A DNA stretch of 64,000 bases from Candidatus Nanopelagicales bacterium (GCA_018402075.1 JAGYJP010000004.1:1-64000), one strand, 5' to 3'; shown: positions 23,351 through 33,082, counted from the stretch's first letter. Made by a program: numbers and translations. The notes: a model not told the origin generated them from the sequence alone.

Positions 23351-25323
23351 CGAGTACTTCATTGTCGGGTAATCGTCTGCTGTTCATGCCCGCAATTCTT
23401 GGTCTGATTGCCATTGGACTGTTGTGGCTGCTCCCCAGTGTTGGTTTGTTCGTGGCGCTGGCCGCATTTGCATTCCTTCCGCCGTGGGGTCGGACCTACA
23501 CCGAGCGGGCGGTGATCTCGATAATTGTGATGTTGGGTGTGATCGCAATTGTTTTCCCGCGCAACACCGGTGTGCCAATTGATTCAGTGACGGCACGCAT
23601 CACCTTCACGGGTTTCATTGTGATGGCGGTCGGCTTGCGGTTTATTCCGAAGTTGCGGACAGTGGAGTTCCCGCGCGTGCGCGTGGCCGATTCTTTGATC
23701 CTGTTGTTGTTTGTGGGCTCCACCTTCTGGCTGGTGCGAGCATATATGGGTGCCGATCCCTCGGAAATTCTCAGCGGGCTGTTCTTCAGCGGTTGGGACA
23801 ACCACGGTCACTTCACCCCGTTCGCCAACACGTATATCGACCAGCAAACAGCATGGACCACACTTGATGGAAGCACCGCCTGGAATCAGTGGTACCCGGC
23901 ATTGCACAGCACCACGTGGACCTTGGCCGAGATGGCAGCCGATGGCGACCAACTCACTCGCACCCAACTTTTGGCCCCCTATGTCCAGTGGACGGCATTG
24001 AGTTTCACCGCCGCCATGGCCGCAATCGTGTGGGTGGCCAGCGACATGGCTGAGCGCATTACCACTCGCAGCAAGAGCACCGCGGCCGTGATTGCGATCC
24101 TTATTACCGGCGCATTCACAGTCCTTGGTTCGCCGGCATTCTTGTTTAATTCAGGCTTTACCAACTTCGTCATGGGTGTCGCACTGGTTCTGGTTGCGAG
24201 CTACCTGAGCACCCGAAGTGTGCGCAGTTCGATCACCCTGGGGTGGTTTATCCTCCCGCTGGCGATCATTGCCTCGATTGGACTCTGGACCCCGCTGGTG
24301 CTCGGTCTTGTGCCCGCCGGCGTGGTGGTGTTGTGGCGCCTGTGGAATTACAACCGGGCTTACTCGATTGTGTGGCTGCTGGTGAATCTTGCAGCAGGTG
24401 TCATTCTCGTTTTCACTCAGGCTCAGGCAATTTTGGGTGCGGAAAATAATGCCAGTGCATCTGACTTCAATGAATCAATTGGCACCGTGGGTATCGGAAT
24501 GGTGCAATTTGATGTGGGCATTGCGATTGCATCGCCCTTGTTGGCCGTCCTGTTCATTGCCTTGTTAATTCAACGCAAGCGCGGAACACTCAGTGTTGGT
24601 TTCGCAGGGCCAATTGCCGCCGGTGTGATTCTCGCGGTGATTTTCGCTTCGGGTGCCGTGGCTGGCGGTACCGACATTCTCACTTCCTATTACGTGCTGA
24701 AAGTGCTCAATGGAATGCTGCTCACGATCATTCCGGTGATCGCCGCGTTCATAGCGATCGGTGCCGCGCTACTGCTCGCTCAGGTTTCCGTCACCGTCCG
24801 GGTTCTCACGGTAGCAACGGGTGTGGTGTTCCTGGTTGTTGCTTTCGGATACGTGGGTCCGGTGACGGATACTCGCTCCTCCACATTTATTGCCGCCCCG
24901 GGAATTGAAGCAGGTCTGATCCGGGCCAATGGTGTGGAAAATGAATTGGTGGGCGAGGGGATTATTTCCACCGCGAGTACCGCCATTGAGGAAGGCAACA
25001 ACCTGAAATACACATCATTGCAATGGGATGGCTCCGGGTTGTTGGTCAACCTGTGGTTAGCAAGTTTGACCGGAACCTTGTCGGTGAACCAGCAGGAATT
25101 CTTCGGTGGACTCCCACAATTCCCCTATGACATGGCAACCCTGGAGTACACCGCATTCGCCCAGAACATCAATAAAGATTTGGACGTTGCCGTGTACTGG
25201 TTCCGTCCCGATTCGGGTGTGTTCTTGGAAGCGGAGGCGAGGAAATTCGACCCGCAGCGCTTCACCACCGTGCAGGTGTTCATTCCCCCTTCGGCATTGT
25301 GCCCCGAGTGTGTCGTTGGTTAG
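23347..25323 (+). CDS. Large polytopic membrane protein, GT-C-like
   Basis: This 658-residue protein has about a dozen hydrophobic spans. A loop at about 150 reads GWDNHGHFTPFANTYIDQQT, with Asp and His residues that could be a catalytic or binding site as in GT-C glycosyltransferases. The C-terminal 130 residues are mostly outside the membrane and end FIPPSALCPECVVG with two Cys. No family is recognised with certainty; a polymerase or lipid-linked-sugar transferase role is inferred from context. Its GTG start overlaps the DUF4012 stop by 4 nt. The 3' end overlaps the convergent gene by 4 nt. Confidence 0.65.
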   Translation: MTSTSLSGNRLLFMPAILGLIAIGLLWLLPSVGLFVALAAFAFLPPWGRTYTERAVISIIVMLGVIAIVFPRNTGVPIDSVTARITFTGFIVMAVGLRFIPKLRTVEFPRVRVADSLILLLFVGSTFWLVRAYMGADPSEILSGLFFSGWDNHGHFTPFANTYIDQQTAWTTLDGSTAWNQWYPALHSTTWTLAEMAADGDQLTRTQLLAPYVQWTALSFTAAMAAIVWVASDMAERITTRSKSTAAVIAILITGAFTVLGSPAFLFNSGFTNFVMGVALVLVASYLSTRSVRSSITLGWFILPLAIIASIGLWTPLVLGLVPAGVVVLWRLWNYNRAYSIVWLLVNLAAGVILVFTQAQAILGAENNASASDFNESIGTVGIGMVQFDVGIAIASPLLAVLFIALLIQRKRGTLSVGFAGPIAAGVILAVIFASGAVAGGTDILTSYYVLKVLNGMLLTIIPVIAAFIAIGAALLLAQVSVTVRVLTVATGVVFLVVAFGYVGPVTDTRSSTFIAAPGIEAGLIRANGVENELVGEGIISTASTAIEEGNNLKYTSLQWDGSGLLVNLWLASLTGTLSVNQQEFFGGLPQFPYDMATLEYTAFAQNINKDLDVAVYWFRPDSGVFLEAEARKFDPQRFTTVQVFIPPSALCPECVVG

Positions 25324-26039
25324 TGCCTGTTTCCAATAAAAGGTGTGCGGTTTAACGAAAGGCGCGTCAGCGCCAACATGCTTAAGTAGATCTGATTCTT
25401 AGGAATTTTCGATGTCCCAGAAAAGCGATCCAGAAAATCAATGGGCACCTCGGTCATGCTCACACCCGCGCGATGCATAACTTCCAGGCATTCAATAAAG
25501 AATGCGTAACCGGATGCGGAGAAATCGTGAGCCAACACGGCTCGCAAGGAAACTGGATTAAAAGCTCGAAATGAAGTTGTGTATTCGCTGAGTCCCATGG
25601 GGAGTAGAACACGTGCGGTGAGGTTGGCCCCGTGACTGAGAACCCGTCGGGGTAATGCTGCCTGGTGGGAGCCTCCGCGAGTTCTGGTGCCAATACAAAA
25701 ATCGGCACTGTCGAGTCCACCCAACACCGCAGGAATCTGCGAGGGCTGGTGTGATCCGTCTGCGTCCATAGTCACCAACGTGTCATAGTTGTTGTCCACG
25801 GCATATTGCATTGCGTGTATGTGTGCGCTACTTAATCCCGATTTACCGGGACGGGAATGCAGGGTGATCTGCGGGAACTCAACGGCCAGTTTCTCCACAA
25901 CCGCCCCGGTGCCATCAGGTGAGGAGTCATCGACAATCAAAATATCTGCATCAGGCCGAGCGGCAACAACTCCGCGCACCCACGGTTCGATATTGGCTGC
26001 TTCGTTGTAGGTGGCCGTGAAAATCAGTTCACGAGTCAC
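25320..26039 (-). CDS. Polyprenol-phosphate mannose synthase-like GT2
   Basis: This 239-residue GT-A enzyme starts MTRELIFTATYNEAANIEPW and has ILIVDDSSPDGTGAVVEKLA, TMDADGSHQPSQIP (the DAD metal site, about residue 93) and FRAFNPVSLRA with SGYAFFIECLEVMHRAG. This is the DPM1-like order: a soluble enzyme that loads mannose or a similar sugar on polyprenyl phosphate. Its GTG overlaps the rmlC stop by 4 nt (GTGA), so it is translationally coupled to rmlC. Confidence 0.9.
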   Translation of the reverse strand: MTRELIFTATYNEAANIEPWVRGVVAARPDADILIVDDSSPDGTGAVVEKLAVEFPQITLHSRPGKSGLSSAHIHAMQYAVDNNYDTLVTMDADGSHQPSQIPAVLGGLDSADFCIGTRTRGGSHQAALPRRVLSHGANLTARVLLPMGLSEYTTSFRAFNPVSLRAVLAHDFSASGYAFFIECLEVMHRAGVSMTEVPIDFLDRFSGTSKIPKNQIYLSMLALTRLSLNRTPFIGNRH

Positions 26040-26644
26040 TTGTCGTGACCGTTCACCACGTCAAGGAAATCAAGGCACGCTGCGTAACTGGGAAGTAACC
26101 CGGCAGCAGCAGCTTCAGCAAGCGTCGGTGCTTCGGAATCCTTCGGTGACAACACGACCGAATCAAGATTCGGCCACGGCAGGGCCAACTCCGAATCCAG
26201 CGGATGAATTCCATGCTCACGAGCGGGGGAGTATTCCTCAGAACATAAATACCCCACCGTTGCCGAATCACTCAGTGCGCAGAACGCGTGGCCAAAACCC
26301 TCCGGAATGAACAGCCCGGTGCGGGTGGAATCAGATAACTCGACTGCGTCAAAGGCACCAAAGGTGGGCGACCCGACTCGAATATCCACGACAATATCCA
26401 GGATCCGCCCGGCAAAGCACTGGACATACTTCGCCTGCCCGGGCGGGACATCGGCAAAGTGCACCCCGCGGACCGTGCCCGGCCTTGAGATCGACACATT
26501 CATTTGCGCCAGGTGCAATGGTCGTCCCACCACCGACTCAAAGAGCTCTGATTTAAAGGATTCGAGGAACACACCACGGTCATCGCCCCGCAGAACCGGG
26601 GTGAACTCCCACACGCCGGCCAGAGAGAGTTCGCGTGCTTCCAC
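26036..26644 (-). CDS. rmlC: dTDP-4-dehydrorhamnose 3,5-epimerase
   Basis: This 202-residue RmlC-type cupin has SISRPGTVRGVHFADVPPGQ with the catalytic His, then AKYVQCFAGRILDIVVDIRV and FIPEGFGHAFCALSDSA. It ends in a Tyr-bearing YLCSEEYSPAREHGIHPLDS, where the catalytic Tyr is expected. The enzyme epimerises C3 and C5 of dTDP-4-keto-6-deoxyglucose on the way to dTDP-L-rhamnose. The usual 'RGLH.Q' is RGVHFA here, a mild deviation. rmlA, rmlB and rmlD are not in the window. GTG start. Confidence 0.92.
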   Translation of the reverse strand: MEARELSLAGVWEFTPVLRGDDRGVFLESFKSELFESVVGRPLHLAQMNVSISRPGTVRGVHFADVPPGQAKYVQCFAGRILDIVVDIRVGSPTFGAFDAVELSDSTRTGLFIPEGFGHAFCALSDSATVGYLCSEEYSPAREHGIHPLDSELALPWPNLDSVVLSPKDSEAPTLAEAAAAGLLPSYAACLDFLDVVNGHDK

Positions 26645-26695
26645 GGACGTGACATTAGCACTCGCGCTTTGCGCTGGGACTCATTCAAACAGCAC

Positions 26696-27769
26696 CTAGG
26701 CTGATACCCGATTACCCAAGAATCCTGACTGAACTAAATGGTTATATGCCAACGTGACTTCGGCGGGGGAGAACAGGCTGGCTTTGCGTGGTGTCCACGC
26801 CATGATTTCCTGGTGGATAGCGGCAGGTGAGGACAATTGGTTGTGACGAGCAACCCAATCCACACTTGCAAGTAACTCCATATTGAAAGGACTTTCAAAG
26901 TTCTCAACAATGGCGAGTACTTGATTCGTTACCTCAGGAATGTTACCTCGTGCAGGCTCAGTACTCCTAGCAAGTGCATCAAAGGCTTTGTGCGTGACCA
27001 CTATTGGTTCAAGTGACAGTACGGCTGAGGTTGCATCGCCCATGCCCTCCAGGTATGAACCTTCCATGTCAACCAAAATCGCACGAAGAGTGTCGCTGTA
27101 AGGACCGAATATTCCCTTGGTGTACTTCAATGCCAGGCCCGGTTCCAGAAGGTCAGCAAAATAAATAATTTTCTGAATTTCCAATTCGGTTATTGAGTCA
27201 GACTTCATCCAGGGGTCGGATTGCGTGCGCTGTTCCAAATAGCCGATCGTGATGCGAGTAATGAGTTCCCTTCCCCAGGTCATGCGAATGTTGGAGCCGT
27301 GAATGGGAAACTTCGTGTCCGAAGGTGCGTACAACTCAACATGCAACTCCGGTATGTCGGCTAGGGACTCAATAATGGTGGTGCGAACGGTGTCCCAATT
27401 CAATCGACCATTTCCAACTCCTAAGGGCGGAATTGCAATACTGGTAATTCCATGGGCGGAAATAACTCGCCTGAGGTCGGCAAGTCCCTGGCGAATGAAT
27501 TCAATATCAGAGTCATTTCGCCAATGTTCTTTTGTCGGAAAGTTGACGATGAATTCGGGACCATCAAGTGATGAGGTGCGTTGAATGAACATGTTGCCAA
27601 TGTTCACTTGGCCAGCACGGCATGCGGCCGCGTAGGCACGAAAATTATCGGGATAGGCTCGCTTGAACTGCAGTGCGAGACCTTTGCCCATTACCCCAAC
27701 GCAGTTCACCGTGTTCACAATTGCTTGAGCCTGCGATTCAAGGATGTTCCCCGACGTCTCAGTAATCAA
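26696..27769 (-). CDS. darG: DarG: macrodomain antitoxin (DNA ADP-ribosylglycohydrolase)
   Basis: This 357-residue protein has an N-terminal macrodomain (about 1-155): SGNILESQAQAIVNTVNCVG, VMGKGLALQFKRAYP and IAIPPLGVGNGRLNW. A helical C-terminal part of about 190 residues follows. In the DarTG system the macrodomain removes ADP-ribose from DNA and the C-terminal part binds DarT. The start TTG at 27769 has AAGGATGAT just before it. It lies 4 nt after the darT stop, so the gene is coupled to darT. Longer frames into darT are shadows. Confidence 0.93.
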   Translation of the reverse strand: MITETSGNILESQAQAIVNTVNCVGVMGKGLALQFKRAYPDNFRAYAAACRAGQVNIGNMFIQRTSSLDGPEFIVNFPTKEHWRNDSDIEFIRQGLADLRRVISAHGITSIAIPPLGVGNGRLNWDTVRTTIIESLADIPELHVELYAPSDTKFPIHGSNIRMTWGRELITRITIGYLEQRTQSDPWMKSDSITELEIQKIIYFADLLEPGLALKYTKGIFGPYSDTLRAILVDMEGSYLEGMGDATSAVLSLEPIVVTHKAFDALARSTEPARGNIPEVTNQVLAIVENFESPFNMELLASVDWVARHNQLSSPAAIHQEIMAWTPRKASLFSPAEVTLAYNHLVQSGFLGNRVSA

Positions 27770-27773
27770 GGGA

Positions 27774-28481
27774 TCATCCTTTCCCGAAATAGAAGCCTGG
27801 CTGACAACTCGCAACTAATGGTAAATCTTGACCATTCAATGCATGCTCGACAATAGCAAGTGTCTGGGAATTTTGAGTCACGATTGCGGCGCAGTCCTGC
27901 AGCGGGACCTGATTCAGGACAAGGAACTCAGCTTGACGTCTTTGTGCGGCATCAAGTTCCGGTGAGTCGTGCCAGTAACGCCTGCCTAAAATATCGAGGG
28001 ATATCGTCTGTGGAATATCAGATATTCGTGACCTGAATTGGGCGCCAGCAATAGTGGCATTGCGGTCACTAAAACACCAGGTGTATCCACGCTCGGAAAT
28101 AGTGCCAATGCGCACTCCCACGAATATCAATTGTTCGGTTCCACCGGAGTAATCGGGGTGGCCTTGGGAAATGAGGTATTGCATTGGACTCCGTGCCGAG
28201 AAATAGAAGGGTACGTGATCGTGCAGTGTCATTCCCGGCGGGTAACCCTCGCAGCCATGGATGATGGTGGTTGAACGTCGGGTTTGAACACTGTTTAGGG
28301 CTACTCGAACTTTCGGCACGGCTTGGTGGAAATTCAGGAGTGAGCCCGATCCGAGAATCCCCTCCAGATTCTCCACGTGCGTTAAATGCCACACCAACCA
28401 ATCGGTGGTGTTGGCGAACGTGGGTGTGTGACCTGTGGCCGTGACAAAAGCCTCGTCCCATTGTGGGTTGTGACTGGCCAT
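27774..28481 (-). CDS. darT: DarT: DNA ADP-ribosyltransferase toxin
   Basis: This 235-residue DUF4433 protein contains WHLTHVENLEGILGSG (NAD-site His about 32), HDHVPFYFSARSPMQYLISQ, and RRQAEFLVLNQVPL with the catalytic Glu about 185. DarT modifies single-stranded DNA by ADP-ribosylating a thymine or guanine and acts in phage defence by abortive infection. The DarT1 or DarT2 class cannot be decided here. A GGAGGG Shine-Dalgarno precedes the ATG. The module is inserted between rmlC and a glycosyltransferase, a typical place for island cargo. Confidence 0.94.
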   Translation of the reverse strand: MASHNPQWDEAFVTATGHTPTFANTTDWLVWHLTHVENLEGILGSGSLLNFHQAVPKVRVALNSVQTRRSTTIIHGCEGYPPGMTLHDHVPFYFSARSPMQYLISQGHPDYSGGTEQLIFVGVRIGTISERGYTWCFSDRNATIAGAQFRSRISDIPQTISLDILGRRYWHDSPELDAAQRRQAEFLVLNQVPLQDCAAIVTQNSQTLAIVEHALNGQDLPLVASCQPGFYFGKG

Positions 28482-28548
28482 GTAATCCCTCCTACCGAAA
28501 CCTCAATCTATTTGGGGGCTCTGACATTTAGCCCGCTACCGTGGTGTC

Positions 28549-29676
28549 GTGACTTCTGTGGAAAACCCGTCAACGCAACTCACCATTGCGTTCATGGGTA
28601 CCCGCGGCGCCCCCGCCCGGTACGGCGGCTTCGAAACCGCGGTGGAGGAAATCGGTTCACGCCTTGCAGCCAAGGGCCACCGAGTCACGGTCTACTGCCG
28701 CAACCCCGATCAAAAAATCACCGAATACCGCGGCATGAAGTTGGTGAATCTGCCGGCGATCCACCACCGCATGGCCGAAACCCTCAGTCACTCGGCGTTG
28801 AGCAGTGCGCACGCAATCATCAAAGATCACCCGGATGTGTGTTTTCTGATGAACGCAGGTAACGCCCCATTCATCGGTCCGTTGAAACTTGCCGGAATTC
28901 CCACCGCCATCCATCTGGATGGATTGGAATCTAAGCGAGAGAAGTGGCGCGGACTGGGTGCGAAGTATTACCGGTGGGCTGAAAAGTCGTCGGTCAACAA
29001 TGGTCAAGTTCTCATTGCCGATGCCCAAGCTATTGCCGACCACGTAAAAGCCCAATACGGGAAAGACAGCACCGTGATCGCGTACGGAGCCGAGGTGATC
29101 AACCCGCCCAGTGATCGGCTCAATCAACTCAATCTGGAACCCAATGGATACCACTTAATTGTCGCGCGACTGGAGCCGGAGAATCACGTACTGGAAGCCG
29201 TTGTGGGCTACACCCGCAGCAGTGAAACAAGGCCGCTGGTTGTGGTGGGATCCGCTCCCTACAGTGACTGGTATATCGACAAGGTGAAGGCCGCAGCGGA
29301 TCCGCGAACCCGCTTTCTGGGTGGCATTTATGACCAAGAACTCCTTGATCAGTTGTACGCGCATGCGGTGACCTACACCCACGGTCACAGTGTCGGTGGC
29401 ACCAATCCGAGTTTGCTGCGTGCCATGGGCGCTGGTGCCCCCGTGCTCGCATTTGATTGTGAGTTCACCCGCGAGGTCGCCGACAACCGCGGGCTGTATT
29501 GGTCAACTGCCGAGGACTACACCACCCTGCTGAACAACCTCAACCACAAAGAACTCACCGACATGGGGAACACCCTTCAAGACCGCGTTGCCACGACCTA
29601 TCAGTGGGATGCAATTGCGGATCAGTACGAGCAACTTGCCTTCAGACTCAACGGTATGCGCAAGGCAAAGAAGTGA
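28549..29676 (+). CDS. GT4 glycosyltransferase (DUF1972 type)
   Basis: This 375-residue protein opens IAFMGTRGAPARYGGFETAV, the unmistakable N-terminus of the DUF1972-GT4 group that includes Cps2T-like rhamnosyltransferases. The donor domain has HLIVARLEPENHVLEAVVGY and the GGTNPSLLRAMGAGAPVLAF motif. It adds a sugar to a lipid-linked oligosaccharide at the inner face of the membrane. The GTG start follows a TACCGT box by 6 nt (leaderless). It is divergent from darT and overlaps the next gene (GTGA). Confidence 0.9.
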   Translation: MTSVENPSTQLTIAFMGTRGAPARYGGFETAVEEIGSRLAAKGHRVTVYCRNPDQKITEYRGMKLVNLPAIHHRMAETLSHSALSSAHAIIKDHPDVCFLMNAGNAPFIGPLKLAGIPTAIHLDGLESKREKWRGLGAKYYRWAEKSSVNNGQVLIADAQAIADHVKAQYGKDSTVIAYGAEVINPPSDRLNQLNLEPNGYHLIVARLEPENHVLEAVVGYTRSSETRPLVVVGSAPYSDWYIDKVKAAADPRTRFLGGIYDQELLDQLYAHAVTYTHGHSVGGTNPSLLRAMGAGAPVLAFDCEFTREVADNRGLYWSTAEDYTTLLNNLNHKELTDMGNTLQDRVATTYQWDAIADQYEQLAFRLNGMRKAKK

Positions 29677-30446
29677 GCCCACGAACCGCAGCCGTGATTG
29701 TCACGCACAACTCCGAGCAGTTCCTTCCGGAGTTACTCGCCAGCATTACCTCCCAAACCCAACAACCCGATGTGATTTTCGCCATTGATGATAACTCCAC
29801 CGACAGCACCATTGAAATCCTGAACCAACACGTAATTTCCGTCCACGCAGCTACAACAACCGCTACCGATAAAACAACCCGCATTGCCCGGAACTTTGTG
29901 CAGGGGGTGCAACTTGCAATGAAGGGTGGCGCAGAGATTGTGATCCTCGGTGACCACGACGACACCTGGCACCCGCGCCGCGTGCAGCATCAGGTCGCCT
30001 TTCTGGATGCCAACCCCACCACCGCATTCCTCGCCAGCGATGGCAACACAACAGGCACGCAGACGATCCGTTCTACGTTTCCCGTTCCGAAAAACTTCAA
30101 CGACCTGCTTCCCACCGATCAGTGGCGCTACGCCGCCAAACACAGCATTGCTACCGGCGGCGCATCAGCACTGCGCCCCAGCAGGCTCAGCACACTTGCG
30201 GTACCGAATGGTTGGTTACACGATCGCTGGTGGAGTTTGCGCGCCGTGCGCGAACACTGCATGGCAATTGACCCCACCGTGGTGATCGACTACCGAATCT
30301 CACCGGACCAACAGGTGGGACTTGACACCAACCATCAGGGAAATCCGGTCACCTGGGCCTTCAAGAAAGTCACCCAAGCACCAACAACTTTCAAAAAAAT
30401 GCGAGATATTGCGAACTTACTCGGTGAAGAGAAAACAACTCACTAG
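29673..30446 (+). CDS. GT2 glycosyltransferase
   Basis: This protein of about 257 residues starts VSPRTAAVIVTHNSEQFLPE and has IFAIDDNSTDSTIEIL, then EIVILGDHDDTWHPRRVQHQ (DHDD metal site). It ends with a helical tail carrying TWAFKKVTQAP. It is a GT-A fold, family 2 enzyme; donor and acceptor are unknown. The GTG at 29673 overlaps the preceding stop, so the two are co-translated. Upstream extension of the frame is a shadow. Confidence 0.87.
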   Translation: MSPRTAAVIVTHNSEQFLPELLASITSQTQQPDVIFAIDDNSTDSTIEILNQHVISVHAATTTATDKTTRIARNFVQGVQLAMKGGAEIVILGDHDDTWHPRRVQHQVAFLDANPTTAFLASDGNTTGTQTIRSTFPVPKNFNDLLPTDQWRYAAKHSIATGGASALRPSRLSTLAVPNGWLHDRWWSLRAVREHCMAIDPTVVIDYRISPDQQVGLDTNHQGNPVTWAFKKVTQAPTTFKKMRDIANLLGEEKTTH

Positions 30447-30453
30447 TGAAAAA

Positions 30454-31212
30454 TCAGTCAACCTGGGATCCGCGCACCGACCCCGCCATGCGCTTGCTCA
30501 GCGCGGTCCACCAGTGCCGGCCAAATGTTTCACCTCGCGACACACCTCCCACCGCACTCACCACCCGAATTGGCCAGCGCGCCATTTGATACACCAGTGG
30601 CGTGCTGGAAATAATCTGGGCAACCTGATAATCGGTGGGTGCGGTCAAAGTGTGATTTTCCGGGTCACCTTTAATCACCACTGCGTAGAGATCAAAGATC
30701 CGCGGATTGCGCCATGCATGCACGCGCACGGTCGAATCAACGGAACGAACATGTGCAATAAATTCCTCGATACCAACATTCGCGTAGTGATCCCACCCCA
30801 GTGATTGGGTGCCAGGACTTTCTTCTGGGTTGGTGCGGGTAGTTCCGTGTTCGGGGCGACCCGTTGAAGCACACGTCACCACCAACATGCCGGGTGTTGC
30901 CAACATGGCTAGTGAATTGGCAATTGTCAGTCGCCAATCTGGGTCATGTTCTAGGGCTTCGCAGGAAATCACAAAATCAAACTCACCCTCAAGGCCTACA
31001 TATCCGACCATGTCGTGGGCACTGAGAACTAGGTCAACACCTGGTCCGGCGGCAAGGTCGATTCCAATGTATTCCCCGGCGGAGGCGAACATAGATCGGA
31101 AAGTCCCATAGACGTCAAAGCTGCCGACCTCAAGGATCCGCGACCCTGAAATTGCCTCGGCGTTGAGATCTCGCACCAGTTGCACAAACTTGGTTTGCTC
31201 AGGGTGACTCAT
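30454..31212 (-). CDS. Class I SAM-dependent methyltransferase
   Basis: The 252-residue protein has motif I ISGSRILEVGSFDVYGTFRS (about residues 21-40), YIGIDLAAGPGVDLVL for the acidic ribose-binding position, and FDFVISCEALEHDPDW. The C-terminal 60 residues are basic and possibly amphipathic. It probably methylates a sugar or a glycan end. It lies tail to tail with the GT2 gene at 29673-30446 and shares a divergent promoter region with the next GT. A TAGAGT box is 7 nt before its ATG. Confidence 0.83.
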   Translation of the reverse strand: MSHPEQTKFVQLVRDLNAEAISGSRILEVGSFDVYGTFRSMFASAGEYIGIDLAAGPGVDLVLSAHDMVGYVGLEGEFDFVISCEALEHDPDWRLTIANSLAMLATPGMLVVTCASTGRPEHGTTRTNPEESPGTQSLGWDHYANVGIEEFIAHVRSVDSTVRVHAWRNPRIFDLYAVVIKGDPENHTLTAPTDYQVAQIISSTPLVYQMARWPIRVVSAVGGVSRGETFGRHWWTALSKRMAGSVRGSQVD

Positions 31213-31270
31213 TCATCCCACTCTAGAGCACATAGGCCGTTACCAACCTCGTCAGCATTAGGCTCACACC

Positions 31271-33082
31271 GTGCGCCTCATTGATGTCACCGACCTAGTG
31301 GAGTTCCTCGAACGCGAGGAATCCGTGTCGGGGGTGCAGCGGGTGGTGGCGGAGGTTGGGCCGTTGCTCTCGGACACCACACCTGTTGTTCTGGATCGCG
31401 GGCGTGGTGTCTTCATTACCCTGACACCGGCCGAAAAAGCTCAGGTAATCGACACTGGTGTCCGAGCGGACATAGGCACAACAATCGACCGAAGCGAACT
31501 CGCCCAGCACGCTCGATCGATCCTGGACCGAGCAAAGTCGGCAACCCCGGTAGTAATTGACCACCACACAATTCTGATTTTCTTGGGCGCTCTCTGGATT
31601 TCCGATGCCCTAATGCTCGCTGCCCGGTATGCACACGAACAAGGCGCAAAACTCGTGACATTGCTCTACGACCTCACTCCGGTGCTTGATGCGCACCACA
31701 CTGCCGGAGTTAATCGACTCTTTGAACGCTACTTGGATATTGCCAGCACATTGGCCAGTAGTGTTCCGGCGATTTCGCAATCAAGCCGCCGTGACTTTGA
31801 AAGTTACTGCGCCCAACACAACTGGGTTGCCGTTCCAGGGTCGGCAACTGGACTGCCACCGGGGATCACACCCCAATCCAGTTCCAGTGAATCACCGTGG
31901 CCACGAGAGTACGCGCTTTTCGTGGGAACAATCGAAGGTCGCAAGAACCATCTGCTTGCGCTGAATGCTTGGAAGCAGCTAGACAATCCACCCGATCTGG
32001 TGTGTGTGGGCCGGTTGGGGTGGAATGCGAATGATTTCCTGGATCAGTATCTAGCCACCAATGGACTTAACGGCAAAGTCAGTGTGATCGATTCTGGTGT
32101 GACCGATCAGGAATTACATAACCTCTACCAACACGCGCTGTTCACGATTTACCCCAGCACCTATGAAGGGTGGGGACTTCCGGTTTCGGAGTCCCTTGCC
32201 TTCGGCAAAGTCACGATTGTGGCGGACAACTCCTCGCTCCGCGAAGCAGGCGGTGATCGTGCCGACTACTTTGAGAGCAACAACCTCGAGGACTTTGTTT
32301 CGGTGCTCAACCAGCAAGCACTCAACTCCAACAACCGCATGCAAAGAGAAGTAAAGATCAAGGCCACTGCACCGAACTCCATCACGTGGCAGGAAGTCGC
32401 CGCGACAATTGAACGCGATATCAACGCAGCACAACAACAGAAGGCGAGAGTTGTCATGCCACCAGAGATCGAGATTGGACACGAGTACGTGATCGCAACG
32501 GGTCAGCCAGCACCCAGTGCCGCTTACGCGGATCAGTATCTGGATCACATTGCGCGGGAGAACTACTCACCCCTGTTGCACCAACCACGCAACCCTGAAG
32601 ATCTGGCTGTTATCGACGCAGCTCTCACCGGTCAATTTGGTTCCCCGCAGACCTGGGGATATGAACTCCGACCGGGCAAAACAATTACTTTCCGCATCAC
32701 CCTCCCAACGGAGGGTGAACTCACCGTTCACTTCGCCACTCGCTCCATGCCCGGTGTCATCTCAGTGGAGTCCACCGGCCCCGGTGGTCCTACCCGTCAG
32801 AACGTGTACGCAGGCGCTGTGCTTTCCCTTCCCCTCGGTAACGGCAAGAAAGGTGAGCAAGCGCAAGTTGTTTTCCATGTGACCGACGCCACCGACTCTA
32901 TTGAAGGCTTTCTCGGGGTCAGGTCCTTTGTAGTTCTCCCAACAAATGACGCTCACGCGGAACTGCTAATCCACAAAGCCGCCGCCCAAGCGCTGCGTCA
33001 AGAACTTGATTTCGTGACCAACACCCGTTCGTGGAAAGTCACCGCACCCCTGCGCAAATGGAAAGGGCGCAGTTCGCAGTAG
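31271..33082 (+). CDS. GT4 glycosyltransferase with a C-terminal extension
   Basis: This 603-residue protein has a GT-B core: VSGVQRVVAEVGPLL at the N-terminus, ALFVGTIEGRKNHLLALNAW, the donor region IYPSTYEGWGLPVSESLAFG, and SLREAGGDRADYFE. A beta domain follows at about 430-560. The end reads TRSWKVTAPLRKWKGRSSQ, a short motif shared with the GT at 39514-41129. The GTG start has a TAGGCT box exactly 6 nt before it. Substrate unknown. Confidence 0.88.
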   Translation: MRLIDVTDLVEFLEREESVSGVQRVVAEVGPLLSDTTPVVLDRGRGVFITLTPAEKAQVIDTGVRADIGTTIDRSELAQHARSILDRAKSATPVVIDHHTILIFLGALWISDALMLAARYAHEQGAKLVTLLYDLTPVLDAHHTAGVNRLFERYLDIASTLASSVPAISQSSRRDFESYCAQHNWVAVPGSATGLPPGITPQSSSSESPWPREYALFVGTIEGRKNHLLALNAWKQLDNPPDLVCVGRLGWNANDFLDQYLATNGLNGKVSVIDSGVTDQELHNLYQHALFTIYPSTYEGWGLPVSESLAFGKVTIVADNSSLREAGGDRADYFESNNLEDFVSVLNQQALNSNNRMQREVKIKATAPNSITWQEVAATIERDINAAQQQKARVVMPPEIEIGHEYVIATGQPAPSAAYADQYLDHIARENYSPLLHQPRNPEDLAVIDAALTGQFGSPQTWGYELRPGKTITFRITLPTEGELTVHFATRSMPGVISVESTGPGGPTRQNVYAGAVLSLPLGNGKKGEQAQVVFHVTDATDSIEGFLGVRSFVVLPTNDAHAELLIHKAAAQALRQELDFVTNTRSWKVTAPLRKWKGRSSQ

